This document shows, in pieces, positions 45,291-54,245 of a DNA stretch of 60,130 nucleotides. Under the pieces are notes generated by a model. It did no database searches, was not told where the DNA came from, and was given only the letters and a program-made list of their open reading frames with translations. A program made the translations under genes and the position numbers. The stretch comes from CAZJYI01 sp964550025 (GTDB lineage: Bacteria; Verrucomicrobiota; Kiritimatiellia; UBA8416; CAYOBW01). Within the stretch, counting starts at the first letter, position 1. Every line of letters starts with the position of its first letter. The stretch is taken from NCBI GenBank assembly GCA_964550025.1, contig CAZJYI010000060.1, positions 1 to 60,130 of the forward strand, given 5' to 3'.

Positions 45291-47348
45291 GTGAACATGC
45301 ACATCATTGACTGGGCCATTCTCCTGCTCATGGCGGTGGGGATAACCACCGTTGCCTTCTTCACCAAGCGTTACACCCGCAGCGTGGCCGACTTCCTGGC
45401 GGCGAACCGCTGTGCCGGGAAGTACCTGTTGGGCGTGGCGGACGGCATTGCCGGACTGGGTGCGATCACGATTGTGGCCATGTTCGAGATGTTCTACAAG
45501 GCCGGCTTCACAGGGATCTGGTGGGGGTCGCTTACGCTTCCAGTGACCGTCTTCGTCGCTATGACCGGCTGGATCCAGTACCGCTACCGCGAGACGCGTG
45601 CGTTGACCATGGCGCAGTTCTTCGAGATCCGTTACAGCCGCGGATTCCGCATCATGGCCGGGGGGTTGGGCTTTCTGTCGGGGATCGTCAATTTCGGCAT
45701 CTTCCCCGCCGTGGGCGGCCGCTTCTTTCAGTATTACTGCGGCCTGCCCGCGTACATGGTCTCCGTGGGTGCGCTGGAAATCGACCTGGTGTATGCGGCC
45801 GTCATGCTGGCCTTGCTGGCCATCTCCCTCTCGTTCACGTTCATGGGCGGCCAGATTGCCGTGATGGTGACGGACTTTCTCCAGGGGTCGTTCTGCAACG
45901 TCGCGCTGGTGGTGGTCGGGTTCTACCTGCTCTTCTGCCACTTCGACTGGCCGCAGATCACCGATGCGCTGGCCAAGGCCCCGGCCGATGCCTCGCTCAT
46001 CAACCCGCTGAAGACCAGCGGCACCGACAACTTCAACGTGTACTACTACCTGATCCAGGCCTTCGTCATCTTCTTCACGTTCATGGCATGGCAGGGCAAC
46101 CAGGGCTACTACTGCGCGGCCCGGACACCGCATGACGCCAAGATGGGTCGCGTGTTCGGCTCGTTCAGGATGCTGATCCAGTCCGTTCCGTTGGTGCTGC
46201 TGCCCATTGGCGCGTTCACGCTGCTGACCCATCCCGATTTCTCCGCCGCGGCGTCGTCCGTACGCGACGTGCTCAGCGACGCGGGCAGCGAGCAGATCCA
46301 GTCGCAGCTGACCGTCACCGTGGCCATCACCCGCATCCTGCCCGTCGGGCTGATGGGCATCTTCGCCGCTGTCATGTTCGCCGCCTTCGTCTCCACGCAC
46401 GACACGTACCTGCACTCCTGGGGCAGCATCTTCGTGCAGGACGTTGTGCTCCCGGTGCGCCAGCTCACCAGGGGGGACGACACGCCGCTTTCCCCCGCGC
46501 GGCACATGAAGTGGCTCCGCGTGTCGATCGTCCTCGTTGCCGTGTTCATCTTCCTCTTCAGCCTGCTCTTCAACCAGAAGCAGGACATCTACATGTTCTT
46601 CGCGCTCACGGGCACCGTCTACCTCGGTTGGGCCGGCGTGGTCATTGTCGGCGGCCTGTACTGGAAGTACGGCAACACCGCGGGCGCCTGGGCCGCGGCG
46701 CTCACCGGCTTTCTGCTGGCCGTGCTGGGTTGGTACATGACGTACTACTGGGAACCGTTTGTCGCCCGGTTCGGCTTCCTCATCCCCACGGCAATCCTAC
46801 CCGAGGGGTGGGACCTCGCCGCGGACAAATGCCCGGCCAGCGCCCAGATTCTGTTCTTCTGGACCATGATGGTGACCACCGCCGTCTACGCCATCGTGTC
46901 CCTGGTCACGGGCAGGGGCAGGGCGTTCGACATGGAACGCATGTTGCACAGGGGCAAGTACGCCATCAAGGCGGACCACGTCACCGCGTCCGCCCCGGCA
47001 ACGGGCTGGCGCGTCTTCGGCATGGGGCGCGAGTTCACGCGCGGCGACAAGGTCGCCTTCGTGCTGTCGTACGGGTACATCGCGTCGTTCGTGCTGATCT
47101 TCGCCGTCGGTACCGTTTACGCCATGCGCGTGGATGTCAGTGACGCGGCCTGGGGACGCTTCTGGTATGGGTACGTCATCGTGATGCTGGCCCTCTCCGG
47201 CTGTCTTGCCGTCTGGCTGACGATCGGGGGGTGCGTCAACCTGAAGGAGCTCTTCCAGTTGCTCAAGACGGCGCGCCGTAATGCGGCCGACGACGGCACC
47301 GTGGTAGGCCACCAGAGCCTGGCAGACAGAGAGGGAGTTGGAGAATGA
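45291..47348 (+). CDS. Sodium:solute symporter (SSS family)
   Basis: 685 residues from a GTG at 45291 placed 10 nt after GGAGG; the ATG at 45297 is a less well-spaced alternative. The frame is open back to 45000 but that part is repeat DNA. Hydrophobic segments run throughout: IDWAILLLMAVGITTVAFF, YLLGVADGIAGLGAITIVAMF, GFLSGIVNFGIFPAVGG, VALVVVGFYLLF, GLMGIFAAVMFAAFVSTHDTYLHSWGSIFVQDVV (a conserved SSS region), and late helices after residue 560, about 13-15 in all. It imports a sodium-coupled substrate, probably a sugar released by neighbouring enzymes. Its TGA overlaps the next ATG (ATGA). Confidence 0.9.
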   Translation: MNMHIIDWAILLLMAVGITTVAFFTKRYTRSVADFLAANRCAGKYLLGVADGIAGLGAITIVAMFEMFYKAGFTGIWWGSLTLPVTVFVAMTGWIQYRYRETRALTMAQFFEIRYSRGFRIMAGGLGFLSGIVNFGIFPAVGGRFFQYYCGLPAYMVSVGALEIDLVYAAVMLALLAISLSFTFMGGQIAVMVTDFLQGSFCNVALVVVGFYLLFCHFDWPQITDALAKAPADASLINPLKTSGTDNFNVYYYLIQAFVIFFTFMAWQGNQGYYCAARTPHDAKMGRVFGSFRMLIQSVPLVLLPIGAFTLLTHPDFSAAASSVRDVLSDAGSEQIQSQLTVTVAITRILPVGLMGIFAAVMFAAFVSTHDTYLHSWGSIFVQDVVLPVRQLTRGDDTPLSPARHMKWLRVSIVLVAVFIFLFSLLFNQKQDIYMFFALTGTVYLGWAGVVIVGGLYWKYGNTAGAWAAALTGFLLAVLGWYMTYYWEPFVARFGFLIPTAILPEGWDLAADKCPASAQILFFWTMMVTTAVYAIVSLVTGRGRAFDMERMLHRGKYAIKADHVTASAPATGWRVFGMGREFTRGDKVAFVLSYGYIASFVLIFAVGTVYAMRVDVSDAAWGRFWYGYVIVMLALSGCLAVWLTIGGCVNLKELFQLLKTARRNAADDGTVVGHQSLADREGVGE

Positions 47349-48238
47349 CGCTGATGAATGCGACTGGCGGCTCTGAAGTAGGACGGTCCTCCGGGCCGTC
47401 CTCTCGAGAACGGCAAATCGTGTCGGGACTGTGGCACGGTGCGGAGACCCTTCCCGTGCGGCAATTGGTGACACGATTCGCGGTCGCCGCCGGCCTCCTG
47501 GCTGCCGCCACGACGGTAGGCTGCCGCATTCCCGCCCCTCAGACCGCTGCGCCTCGTGGCTCCGTTCCCGACATGGTTGCTGCCCGTGCCGGGCAGCCCA
47601 TAGTCGTGGACGGCAAGCTGGACGAGGCGGTGTGGCAGACGGGCCGCGTCTATGCGCTGCATCTGGCCGACGACCGCGATCCCTCCGGCGCCGATGCCGT
47701 GCGGGAACCGGGCAGGGCACAGCTCGCCTGGGATGACGAGCACCTCTACGTCGCCATCCGCTACAGCGACACCGACATCGTGGCGAATTCCGACGAGGAT
47801 CAGGATCTCCATTTCCGGCGCGGGGACGTCGCCGAGGTCTTCCTGTGGCCGGCGGACAGCACGTGGTACTGGGAACTCTACGTAACCCCGCGCGGCAACA
47901 AGACCGCTTTCTTCTTCCCGGGCGGCGGGCGTGCCTTCATGGACGACTTCGACGATGCCGAGATGGACCTGCGTGTCGCCGCACAGGTGCAGGGAACGCT
48001 GGGGAACTGGAAGGACACCGACACCGCGTGGACCGCGGAGATGGCCATCCCGATCAAGGATCTCGAGCGGCACGGCAGCGCGTTTGGCCCGCGAACCGAC
48101 TGGCGCGTTCTCGTATCACGCTACAACTACTCGCGCTACCTCGACCGGCCCGGCCCGGAGCTCACCATGACCCCGCGCCTGCCCCGCACCAGCTACCACG
48201 ACCGCCCCAACTACGCCCGCCTCGTCCTGGCGCCGTAG
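47345..48238 (+). CDS. CBM9-like carbohydrate-binding lipoprotein
   Basis: 297 residues beginning 4 nt inside the symporter gene. After about 45 atypical residues a lipoprotein-type leader appears (FAVAAGLLAAATTVGC), so a later start may be used. The C-terminal 220 residues follow the CBM9-like family: IVVDGKLDEAVWQTG, AQLAWDDEHLYVAIRYSDTDI, DVAEVFLWPADSTWYWELYVTPRGN, TAWTAEMAIPIKDL, WRVLVSRYNYSRY. It probably binds glycan at the outer surface. The stop codon lies inside the first unit of a REP-like repeat, which suggests the repeat inserted at, or supplied, the 3' end. Confidence 0.82.
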   Translation: MTLMNATGGSEVGRSSGPSSRERQIVSGLWHGAETLPVRQLVTRFAVAAGLLAAATTVGCRIPAPQTAAPRGSVPDMVAARAGQPIVVDGKLDEAVWQTGRVYALHLADDRDPSGADAVREPGRAQLAWDDEHLYVAIRYSDTDIVANSDEDQDLHFRRGDVAEVFLWPADSTWYWELYVTPRGNKTAFFFPGGGRAFMDDFDDAEMDLRVAAQVQGTLGNWKDTDTAWTAEMAIPIKDLERHGSAFGPRTDWRVLVSRYNYSRYLDRPGPELTMTPRLPRTSYHDRPNYARLVLAP

Positions 48239-48342
48239 CGGAACGCGCCAAGCGTTCCGATCCCAGATGAGGAGTCGGAAGACTTGGCGTCTTCCGCTAC
48301 GTTTCTGTCCACCCGTAGCGGAACGCGCCAAGCGTTCCGATC
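48235..48342. repeat. Three REP-like hairpin units, alternating orientation
   Basis: Units at 48235-48262, 48274-48300 and 48315-48342. The first and third both read gtagcggaacgcgcc then aagcgttccgatc and are identical; the middle unit is an inverted variant with ggaagac / gtcttcc arms. They match the units at 33941-34048. The rest of the gap to 48553 (48343-48553) has no gene I can support. Confidence 0.8.
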
Positions 48343-48553
48343 TCCCCGCCCGGCACCAAGTGTCCTTTCTCCCTCATGCCCGTGGGGACGCCCTGATCCG
48401 CCTTCTCCGCCCGTGGCGGATACGGCGCGACAGGCGGGCGCACTACGAGCGGGGGATGCGTTGGGGTTCGTAGTTCCACCGTAAGGTGGTCCCTCGCCTC
48501 GCCCATTCTCTCTCCCGCTTGACAGCACGTAGCACGGGAGGCATAAAAACACC

Positions 48554-49903
48554 ATGAACAAGCTCAACCGCCGACGCTTTCTCCAGTTGACCGCCACCGC
48601 CACTGTCCCGGCGCTCGTGCCCGCAAGCGTTCTCGGCGCCAATCCGCCGTCGGAGCGGATCACCATGGGCTGCATCGGGGTGGGAGGCATGGGCATGCGC
48701 AACCTGCGCGCCGCCATGTCGCACGACGACGTGCAGATCGTGGCCGCCTGCGACCCCGTCAGCGCCTCCAACGAGTACGGTCACTGGTTCAAGGACGGCT
48801 GGCAGGGTCCCTGGTTCGGGCGCGAAGCCGCGCGCAAGGTCGTCGATCACCACTATGCGGAGAAGTGGGGGCGCGCGAAGTACAGAGCCTGCAAAGCGTA
48901 TCTCGACTACCGCGAGCTGCTCGCCCGCGACGACATCGACACCGTGACGGTGGTCACGCCCGACCACTGGCACGCTGCCATCACCATTGACGCCGCGCGC
49001 ACCGGCAAGGACATCTACTGCGAAAAGCCGCTCTCACTGACGCTGGACGAGGGGCGCGCCATGGTCGAGGCCGTAGGCCGCTACGGGCGCATTCTGCAGA
49101 CGGGCACGCACCGCCGGTCATACTCGTCCGCCCGCTTCCTGTGCGAACTGATCCGCAACGGGCGCATCGGCAAACTCAAGCGCGTGTCCGTCGAGATCGG
49201 TCCCAACCACCGCAAGGGCCCGCGTGGCGCGTGGCCGGCCGACCCCGTTCCAGAATGGCTCGACTACGACATGTGGCTCGGCCCCGCGCCGATGGCGCCC
49301 TACCACAAGAGCCGCTGCCTCTACTCGTTCCGCTTCGTCAGCGACTACTCCGGGGGCAACGTCACCAACCTCGGCGCCCACATGATCGACCTCGTGCAGT
49401 GGGCGACCGGCAACGACCGCACCGGCCCGGTCGAGGTCGAGGACCTCGGCGGCGTGTTCCCCGAAGACGGCCTGTTCGACGTCGCCGACCCGGCCCGTTT
49501 CCGTTGCCGCTACGCGGACGGCCTCGAGTTCGAATGTCACACCGGCACGAAGTTCGCCCACGTCAAGTTCGAGGGCACGGACGGCTGGCTGGGATTCGAC
49601 AACAAGATCCACCCCTCCGACCCGGCGCTGCTGCGCGAGAAGATCGGACCGAACGAGGTCCATCTCTACGAATCAAGCGACCACATGCGGAACTTCATCG
49701 ACTGCGTGAAGACAAGGAGCGAACCGGCCGCACCCGTCGAAATCGGCCACCGCTCGGCCGCCATCTGCCACCTCGGCAACATCGCCATGACGATGAAGGC
49801 AAAGCTCCAGTGGGACCCGGTGGCCGAGCGCTTCACGGGCCCCCGTGCGGCCGAAGCCAACCGCTTCCTCCACCGCGCCTACCGCGCGCCGTGGAGCCTG
49901 TAG
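48554..49903 (+). CDS. Tat-exported Gfo/Idh/MocA-family oxidoreductase
   Basis: 449 residues with a twin-arginine leader (NRRRFLQLTATATVPALVPA). The Rossmann motif is MGCIGVGGMGMRN; VTVVTPDHWHAAITI and DIYCEKPLSLTLDEG carry the usual EKP lysine, and GGNVTNLGAHMIDLVQW closes the substrate domain. Secreted members of this family in PVC and Bacteroidota usually act on sugars with tightly bound NAD(P); some are glycosidases using a redox mechanism. The substrate is unknown. It follows the symporter/CBM9 pair after 315 nt of repeats on the same strand, so a link to the same sugar is likely but not shown. Confidence 0.92.
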   Translation: MNKLNRRRFLQLTATATVPALVPASVLGANPPSERITMGCIGVGGMGMRNLRAAMSHDDVQIVAACDPVSASNEYGHWFKDGWQGPWFGREAARKVVDHHYAEKWGRAKYRACKAYLDYRELLARDDIDTVTVVTPDHWHAAITIDAARTGKDIYCEKPLSLTLDEGRAMVEAVGRYGRILQTGTHRRSYSSARFLCELIRNGRIGKLKRVSVEIGPNHRKGPRGAWPADPVPEWLDYDMWLGPAPMAPYHKSRCLYSFRFVSDYSGGNVTNLGAHMIDLVQWATGNDRTGPVEVEDLGGVFPEDGLFDVADPARFRCRYADGLEFECHTGTKFAHVKFEGTDGWLGFDNKIHPSDPALLREKIGPNEVHLYESSDHMRNFIDCVKTRSEPAAPVEIGHRSAAICHLGNIAMTMKAKLQWDPVAERFTGPRAAEANRFLHRAYRAPWSL

Positions 49904-49946
49904 CCGCCATCGCAATCGATCAAGCTTGCGACCACGAGGGAAGTGC

Positions 49947-50130
49947 GATCCGTGCCATCATCTTTGCCCTCGTCTTTCTCATCGTTTTCGTCGACGAAGG
50001 CAAAGACGAAGAGAAAGACAAAGAGGGGGGGGAGGGGCGATCCGTGCCATCATCTTTGCCCTCGTCTTTCTCATCGTCTTCGCGGACGAAGGCAAAGACG
50101 AAGAGAAAGACAAAGAGAGAGGGGAGGGGC
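49947..50130. repeat. Tandem duplication of a 92-bp palindromic unit
   Basis: 49947-50038 and 50039-50130 are adjacent direct copies of 92 bp with only a few differences. Each unit is itself an imperfect palindrome: ctttgccctcgtctttctc on one side and gaagagaaagacaaag on the other around a cgtcgacg-like centre. Spurious ORFs rich in Lys and Glu cross it. It follows the oxidoreductase stop by 43 nt; 50158-50212 then holds a GGGCTG-type repeat fragment. Confidence 0.85.
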
Positions 50131-50347
50131 GACTGCTCCGTTCCCGACCCGCTCACACGGCCAATGGCCCGATGCAAGCCAGCCCAGCCCGGTAGGGGTG
50201 GGAGAACTCCGACACAGACAGTAATACGTCGGACAGAAATATGTGGCCACCGGATGCGCCATCTTTCTGTCTACCATTTTTCTGTCGTCAATCTCATGTA
50301 AATTGTCTTGACGAAACGTCCATACGATGGCATAGTCAGAGCTAGAC

Positions 50348-50626
50348 ATGGACATCTACCCTGCAAGCTGGGCGATCCTCAACAAGATCGAGTCGAAACA
50401 TGGAATACGATGGGCGGAAGTGAATGAGGTTTTTGGCGGACGTCCCAGGATAAGACGTATCCTTGCCAGAGACCAGTACGGACAGAACCGCTACAAGGCC
50501 CTTGGAACAACAGGCTCCGGACGTTATCTGACTGTCGTTTTTGTTCGCGAGCACCCCGAGGCGTTGAAAGTGATTACCGCGCGACCGATGGACATGGCAG
50601 AGAAACGTGAGTTCAAACGGAAGTAG
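50348..50626 (+). CDS. BrnT-like toxin of a type II toxin-antitoxin pair
   Basis: 92 residues. The layout KIESKHGIRWAEVNEVF, RYKALGTTGSGRYLTVVFV and ending VITARPMDMAEKREFKR is that of BrnT-type RelE/ParE-fold ribonucleases: an N-terminal helix, a strand pair with a GRYL turn, and a final VITAR-----E+R helix. The stop is 3 nt before the ATG of a CopG/BrnA-like gene, giving the toxin-first order typical of BrnTA. No clear ribosome site is seen. Activity is inferred from family and context. Confidence 0.72.
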   Translation: MDIYPASWAILNKIESKHGIRWAEVNEVFGGRPRIRRILARDQYGQNRYKALGTTGSGRYLTVVFVREHPEALKVITARPMDMAEKREFKRK

Positions 50627-50629
50627 ACA

Positions 50630-50911
50630 ATGAGGAAGAAGACACGAAGGCTGCCGGCATTCAAGAACGTTGAGGAGGAATCCGACTTCTGGGATCGCAC
50701 GTCAACGGCGGAATACGATTCGGAAGACGTTACAGACGCGTTCTTTGAGGACTTGCGCGCCAGGGCGGAGCCCAAGAAGAAGGTGACCCTCCGACTTGAA
50801 GCCGAATTGATCGAAGACCTCAAGACCATCGCCCGCCGGCACGGAATGCCCTACCAGTCTCTCGCCCGCGAGTTGCTCTGGACAGGAGTGACCCGCGTGG
50901 CAGGTTCCTGA
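50630..50911 (+). CDS. BrnA/CopG-like antitoxin
   Basis: 93 residues. KTRRLPAFKNVEEESDFWDRTSTAEY is the toxin-binding start seen in BrnA-type antitoxins (short, with an E-DFWD motif). KKKVTLRLEAELIEDLKTIARRHGMPYQSLARELLWTG is a ribbon-helix-helix DNA-binding domain. It should neutralise the upstream toxin and repress the shared promoter. The ATG follows the toxin stop by 3 nt. After the stop only repeat DNA follows up to the ATPase gene. Confidence 0.75.
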   Translation: MRKKTRRLPAFKNVEEESDFWDRTSTAEYDSEDVTDAFFEDLRARAEPKKKVTLRLEAELIEDLKTIARRHGMPYQSLARELLWTGVTRVAGS

Positions 50912-50989
50912 CGGCATGGCGCGGTGGAGCAGGGGACGAGTCAGATTCCTCCTCGCCGCGAATCCCGGTCGGCGCTCTCGATCTCTTCC

Positions 50990-51165
50990 TGTCCCTCGCA
51001 CACAGGGCCGAAGGCCCGACGAACGCCAGCCCAGCCCGGCAGGGCTGGGGGAACACGACACGAACCAGGCGATTGAGGGCTGAAAGCCCGACACAGGTCT
51101 TGACCGCACCGGCTGCCCCACTTCAACATTCGAGATTCAGCGTTCGTTATTCGACATTTCCCCTC
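50990..51165. repeat. GGGCTG-type repeat block with 'aacattc' tail
   Basis: The block contains gggccgaaggccc, cagcccggcagggctgggg, gagggctgaaagcccg and then ttcaacattcgagattcagcg...ttcgacatttcccc. These occur in the same order as in the copies at 53.0, 54.4, 54.8, 55.4 and 55.7 kb. From 51166 to 51313 lies the leader of the ATPase gene, with a loose dyad (catatagga / tcctatgtg) and two short palindromes, cttgcaag among them. Confidence 0.75.
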
Positions 51166-51313
51166 GCCCCCCGCTGGAGCAGGTGGCGCCTCTCGATTCC
51201 CCGTGACGATGATAAATGTCTCCCGAATGCAAGAATGTGCGGCATATAGGAGAAATATCTTGCAAGAAATCCTCCTATGTGCTGAAATATGCCTCTCTTA
51301 GGAGGTTTTGTTG

Positions 51314-52738
51314 ATGAACATGGCGGATTTTGTCGGCAGGAGAAATGAGCTGGGAATTCTGCGTGGGAGGATCAAGTCCGGGCAATCTGCCATCTGCGTC
51401 GTGTACGGGCGCCGGCGGATCGGCAAGAGTGCCCTGATTGAGAAAGCGCTCGGTGAGGAGCGAAGCCTGGTTTTCGAGGGATTGGAGGGGCGCTCCAAGC
51501 AGCGGCAGATCGAGCATTTCCTGACACAGCTTGCGTATCAGACGGAGACGGATAGAACGACCGACACGATCACTACCTGGTACGAAGCCTTCATGCGACT
51601 CTATGAGGCCGTCCGCGAAAGCCCGCGGCACATCGTGTTGGATGAATTCCAGTGGATGGCGAACTACCGAGCCGAGATCGTTTCCGAGTTGAAGCCCGTC
51701 TGGGACCAGTACCTGTCGAGAATCCCGGGTCTGACTCTGTTTCTATGCGGCTCCATTGCATCGTTCATGATCAAGAAAGTCATTCGCTCCAGTGCCCTCT
51801 ACGGTCGTGTCGATCTCGAGCTTCACCTTCGCCCGTTTCATTTTGACGAAGCTCGGGAAATGCTGCCCGACAGGGGCATCCATGAGCTCCTTGATGCCTA
51901 CCTCATGAGTGGCGGCGTACCCAAGTATCTTGAGTTGCTTGCTGCCGGTCCATCGGCGCGGGCCATTATGGACCAGCTTGCTTTCCGCGAAGGGGGGTAC
52001 TTCTTCGGTGAGTACAATCGGGTATTCGGCAGCCATTTTGGCAGGCAGCCCGCCTACGAGCGCATCATTGCCGCGCTTGCCCGGCATCCCTACGGGTTGT
52101 TCCGGAAGGGAATCGTCGCGTTGGCCCGCGTGGAGGCGGGGGGACTGCTGAGTCAGCACCTCGACAACCTGGAGAAAGCAGGCTTCATTGCGTCGGTCAC
52201 ACCCGTCGACAAGCCGGCGAGCTCACGATACATCAAGTACTTCCTCTCGGACGCGTATATGCGCTTCTACCACGCGTTCATCCTGCCGAACCGGGCCGCC
52301 ATTTCGGCCGGTACGGCCGACGGCATGTTCCTCAGGCGGCTTCAGGATGCACGTGCCGCATCCTGGTTGGGGCGCTCGTTCGAGTACTTCTGCCTGTACC
52401 ACGCCAGGACGATCGCGGAGCTGCTCGGATTCCCCGGCATCGACTACGCCTGCGGCCCGTATTTCCGTCCCCCAAGAGCCGGGAACCCCGGTGTGCAGGT
52501 GGACCTGCTGTTTGACCGAAGCGACAACGTCGTCACGCTTTGCGAGGCGAAGTACGGCGCCCAGCCCGTCGGCGTCGCGGTGATCCCCGAAGTGGAGAAA
52601 AGGGTTGAACAGCTTCGCCCCGTCTTCGGTTCGAAAACCATCCAGAAAGTCCTCGTCACGCGCACCGAGCCAACGAGAGACCTGCTCGCCACCGGCTACT
52701 TCTACCGAACCATGAGCCCCGATGATTTCCTGCCCTGA
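51314..52738 (+). CDS. AAA ATPase with DUF234/PD-(D/E)xK C-terminal domain
   Basis: The ATG at 51314 has GGAGG 8 nt upstream and gives 474 residues. Walker A is GRRRIGKSAL near residue 35 and Walker B HIVLDEFQWM near 105; FLCGSIASFM is a sensor-like strand. A winged-helix region follows (RHPYGLFRKGIVALARVEAGGLLSQHLDNLEKAGFI). The C-terminal domain has QVDLLFDR...VVTLCEAKYG, a D...ExK pattern typical of the restriction-nuclease-like DUF234 domain. This family, common in archaea and anaerobic bacteria, is suspected to be mobile or defence-related; its function is unproven. It is isolated between repeat blocks. Confidence 0.88.
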   Translation: MNMADFVGRRNELGILRGRIKSGQSAICVVYGRRRIGKSALIEKALGEERSLVFEGLEGRSKQRQIEHFLTQLAYQTETDRTTDTITTWYEAFMRLYEAVRESPRHIVLDEFQWMANYRAEIVSELKPVWDQYLSRIPGLTLFLCGSIASFMIKKVIRSSALYGRVDLELHLRPFHFDEAREMLPDRGIHELLDAYLMSGGVPKYLELLAAGPSARAIMDQLAFREGGYFFGEYNRVFGSHFGRQPAYERIIAALARHPYGLFRKGIVALARVEAGGLLSQHLDNLEKAGFIASVTPVDKPASSRYIKYFLSDAYMRFYHAFILPNRAAISAGTADGMFLRRLQDARAASWLGRSFEYFCLYHARTIAELLGFPGIDYACGPYFRPPRAGNPGVQVDLLFDRSDNVVTLCEAKYGAQPVGVAVIPEVEKRVEQLRPVFGSKTIQKVLVTRTEPTRDLLATGYFYRTMSPDDFLP

Positions 52739-52811
52739 CCGTGACGTCGGGGATGACGCGCGAGGAAACCGCAGAATGCTGAATAACGAATATGCGACAT
52801 TTCCCCTCTTC

Positions 52812-53175
52812 CCGTGAATAGCGCGAATGACACCTTTGATTGATGATTGGCGATCGGCGATTGTTGATTTTCGATGTGTGGGCGCGGCAAATCGGAAACG
52901 CTGCGTTCTCGGACCACGTGCCTTCGTGCGCAATCACTTCTGCCATCAACAATCATCAATCGCCAATCATCAATCGGTCTCCCGTACGAAGCCTCCCCCA
53001 TCCCTCGCCCACAGGGCCGAAGGCCCGACGCACGCCAGCCCAGCCCGGCAGGGCTGGGGAAACACGACACGAACCAGGCAACTGAGGGCTGAAAGCCCGA
53101 CACAGGTCCTGACCGCATCGGCTGCTCCCACTTCATCATTCAACATTCAGCGTTCAATATTCGACATTTCCCTTC
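52812..53175. repeat. Long dispersed repeat, copy 1
   Basis: About 360 bp starting ccgtgaatagcgcgaatgac and ending in the ttcgacatttccc tail. It is nearly the same as 54246-54635. It contains a tgattgatgattgg...gattgttgatt segment that pairs with caacaatcatcaatcgcc some 90 nt later, followed by the GGGCTG-type palindromes. No credible gene lies in 52739-53182. Confidence 0.85.
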
Positions 53176-53182
53176 CTTCTCC

Positions 53183-53326
53183 AAAAGTGCGCTTGCACGC
53201 ATGATGCATACGAGTCGCTCTTCCCTGGACCGCTTGCTTGATCCGGACAATGCATCGGTCACCCTACTCACCATGGAAAGCGCCGCACTTGCCCTCGGCA
53301 GGAAGCTGAAAATCCAACTCGCATGA
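53183..53326 (+). pseudogene. C-terminal fragment of an XRE-family antitoxin
   Basis: The 47 codons before the TGA at 53324 encode KSALARMMHTSRSSLDRLLD then PDNASVTLLTMESAALALGR and KLKIQLA. This is the second half of a HigA/HTH-type antitoxin (recognition helix TSRSSLDRLL, then the LxxAAxALGRKLKIxL dimer tail). The N-terminal half is missing: the fragment begins where the upstream dispersed repeat ends. No partner toxin gene is adjacent. A shorter, almost identical fragment occurs at 55015-55101. Between here and 53527 nothing else is recognisable. Confidence 0.7.
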
Positions 53327-53527
53327 TCGCCGAGCATCAATCGGTTCCCCCGCTGAATACTGCGTGATGAAGTGCAAGCCGAGCGCCTGAGCCGTCGCGT
53401 TCTTTGAGGGCCTGGGAGAGAGGGCCTTTCCGATTGCGGACGGATGGCACGGCGTGGTGAGGTTCTCTGCGTGAGATGCGGGGAGCCCTCGCGTGGATTG
53501 AGACGCCGTGGAAAGGATGAGAGGGCC

Positions 53528-53809
53528 ATGACGGTGCTGACGGAACATCGCTATGTCGTGAGAAACGACCAGATTCTCAACGGTGAGCCGATAATCGCGG
53601 GGACGCGAACTCCCGTGCGTGCTATCGTTGAGGTGTGGCGGCTCGGCGTGCCTCCGGAGGAGATACCAGTCCGCTTTCCACACGTTTCCCTGGCGCAGGT
53701 GTTCGAAGCCTTGAGCTACTACAGCGAGAACCAGGGCGAGATCAACGCCTACATCGAGCGCAATCGAATTCCGGACAACCTGCTTGATCCGATGGTTTCG
53801 GCGCAATGA
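53528..53809 (+). CDS. DUF433 antitoxin-like protein
   Basis: 93 residues from the ATG at 53528; the longer open frame upstream has no family match. Sequence features HRYVVRNDQILNGEPIIAGTRTPVRAIVEVWRLG then PEEIPVRFPHVSLAQVFEALSYY are diagnostic of DUF433, a small HTH-like family that is usually the antitoxin partner of DUF5615 PIN-like proteins. Exactly such a gene follows with a 4-nt ATGA overlap, but it is interrupted by a stop codon, so this antitoxin may now lack a working target. Confidence 0.85.
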   Translation: MTVLTEHRYVVRNDQILNGEPIIAGTRTPVRAIVEVWRLGVPPEEIPVRFPHVSLAQVFEALSYYSENQGEINAYIERNRIPDNLLDPMVSAQ

Positions 53810-54153
53810 GCCGTGTCTTCATTGAACTGTACGTCGATGAGGACGTTGACGTGCTGGTGGCTGAGTTGTTGCGCGCGCACGGGTTCCACGCAGTCACGGC
53901 ACGAGACGTGGTCCAACTCGGCCGGACCGACGCAGAACAGATGGAGTACGCCGCTACCCGGAAGCTGGCGGTCCTCACGCACAACAGGACCGATTTCGAG
54001 TAGCAAGCCAAGACGTACATCGAGACAGGATGGCCCCACCATGGCATCATACTGGCCGTCCGGCGTCGTCCCCACGAAATCGTGCGGCGTCTGCTGATGC
54101 TTCTGAATCAGGTCACGGCCGACGAAATGCAGAACCAGGTGCGCTACGTCTGA
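53806..54153 (+). pseudogene. DUF5615 PIN-like toxin interrupted by a TAG codon
   Basis: The frame opens with MSRVFIELYVDEDVDVLVAE and RAHGFHAVTARDVVQLGRTD, then RKLAVLTHNRTDFE, the N-terminal two thirds of a DUF5615 (PIN-like, Mut7-C-type) protein. An in-frame TAG at 54001 follows. The same frame continues after it with QAKTYIETGWPHHGIILAV then RRRPHEIVRRLLMLLNQ and ends at 54153, supplying the expected C-terminus. A single nonsense change has therefore truncated a 115-residue protein after 65 residues. Stop-codon readthrough or sequencing error would be the alternatives. Confidence 0.82.
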
Positions 54154-54245
54154 CGGCGAGCTCCCATCAGGTCCAGGTCAAGCACGCTCTCCGGAGCATA
54201 CTCCGGCGGTGTACGACAGATCTCGGAGTAGACTGTGCGATCTTG

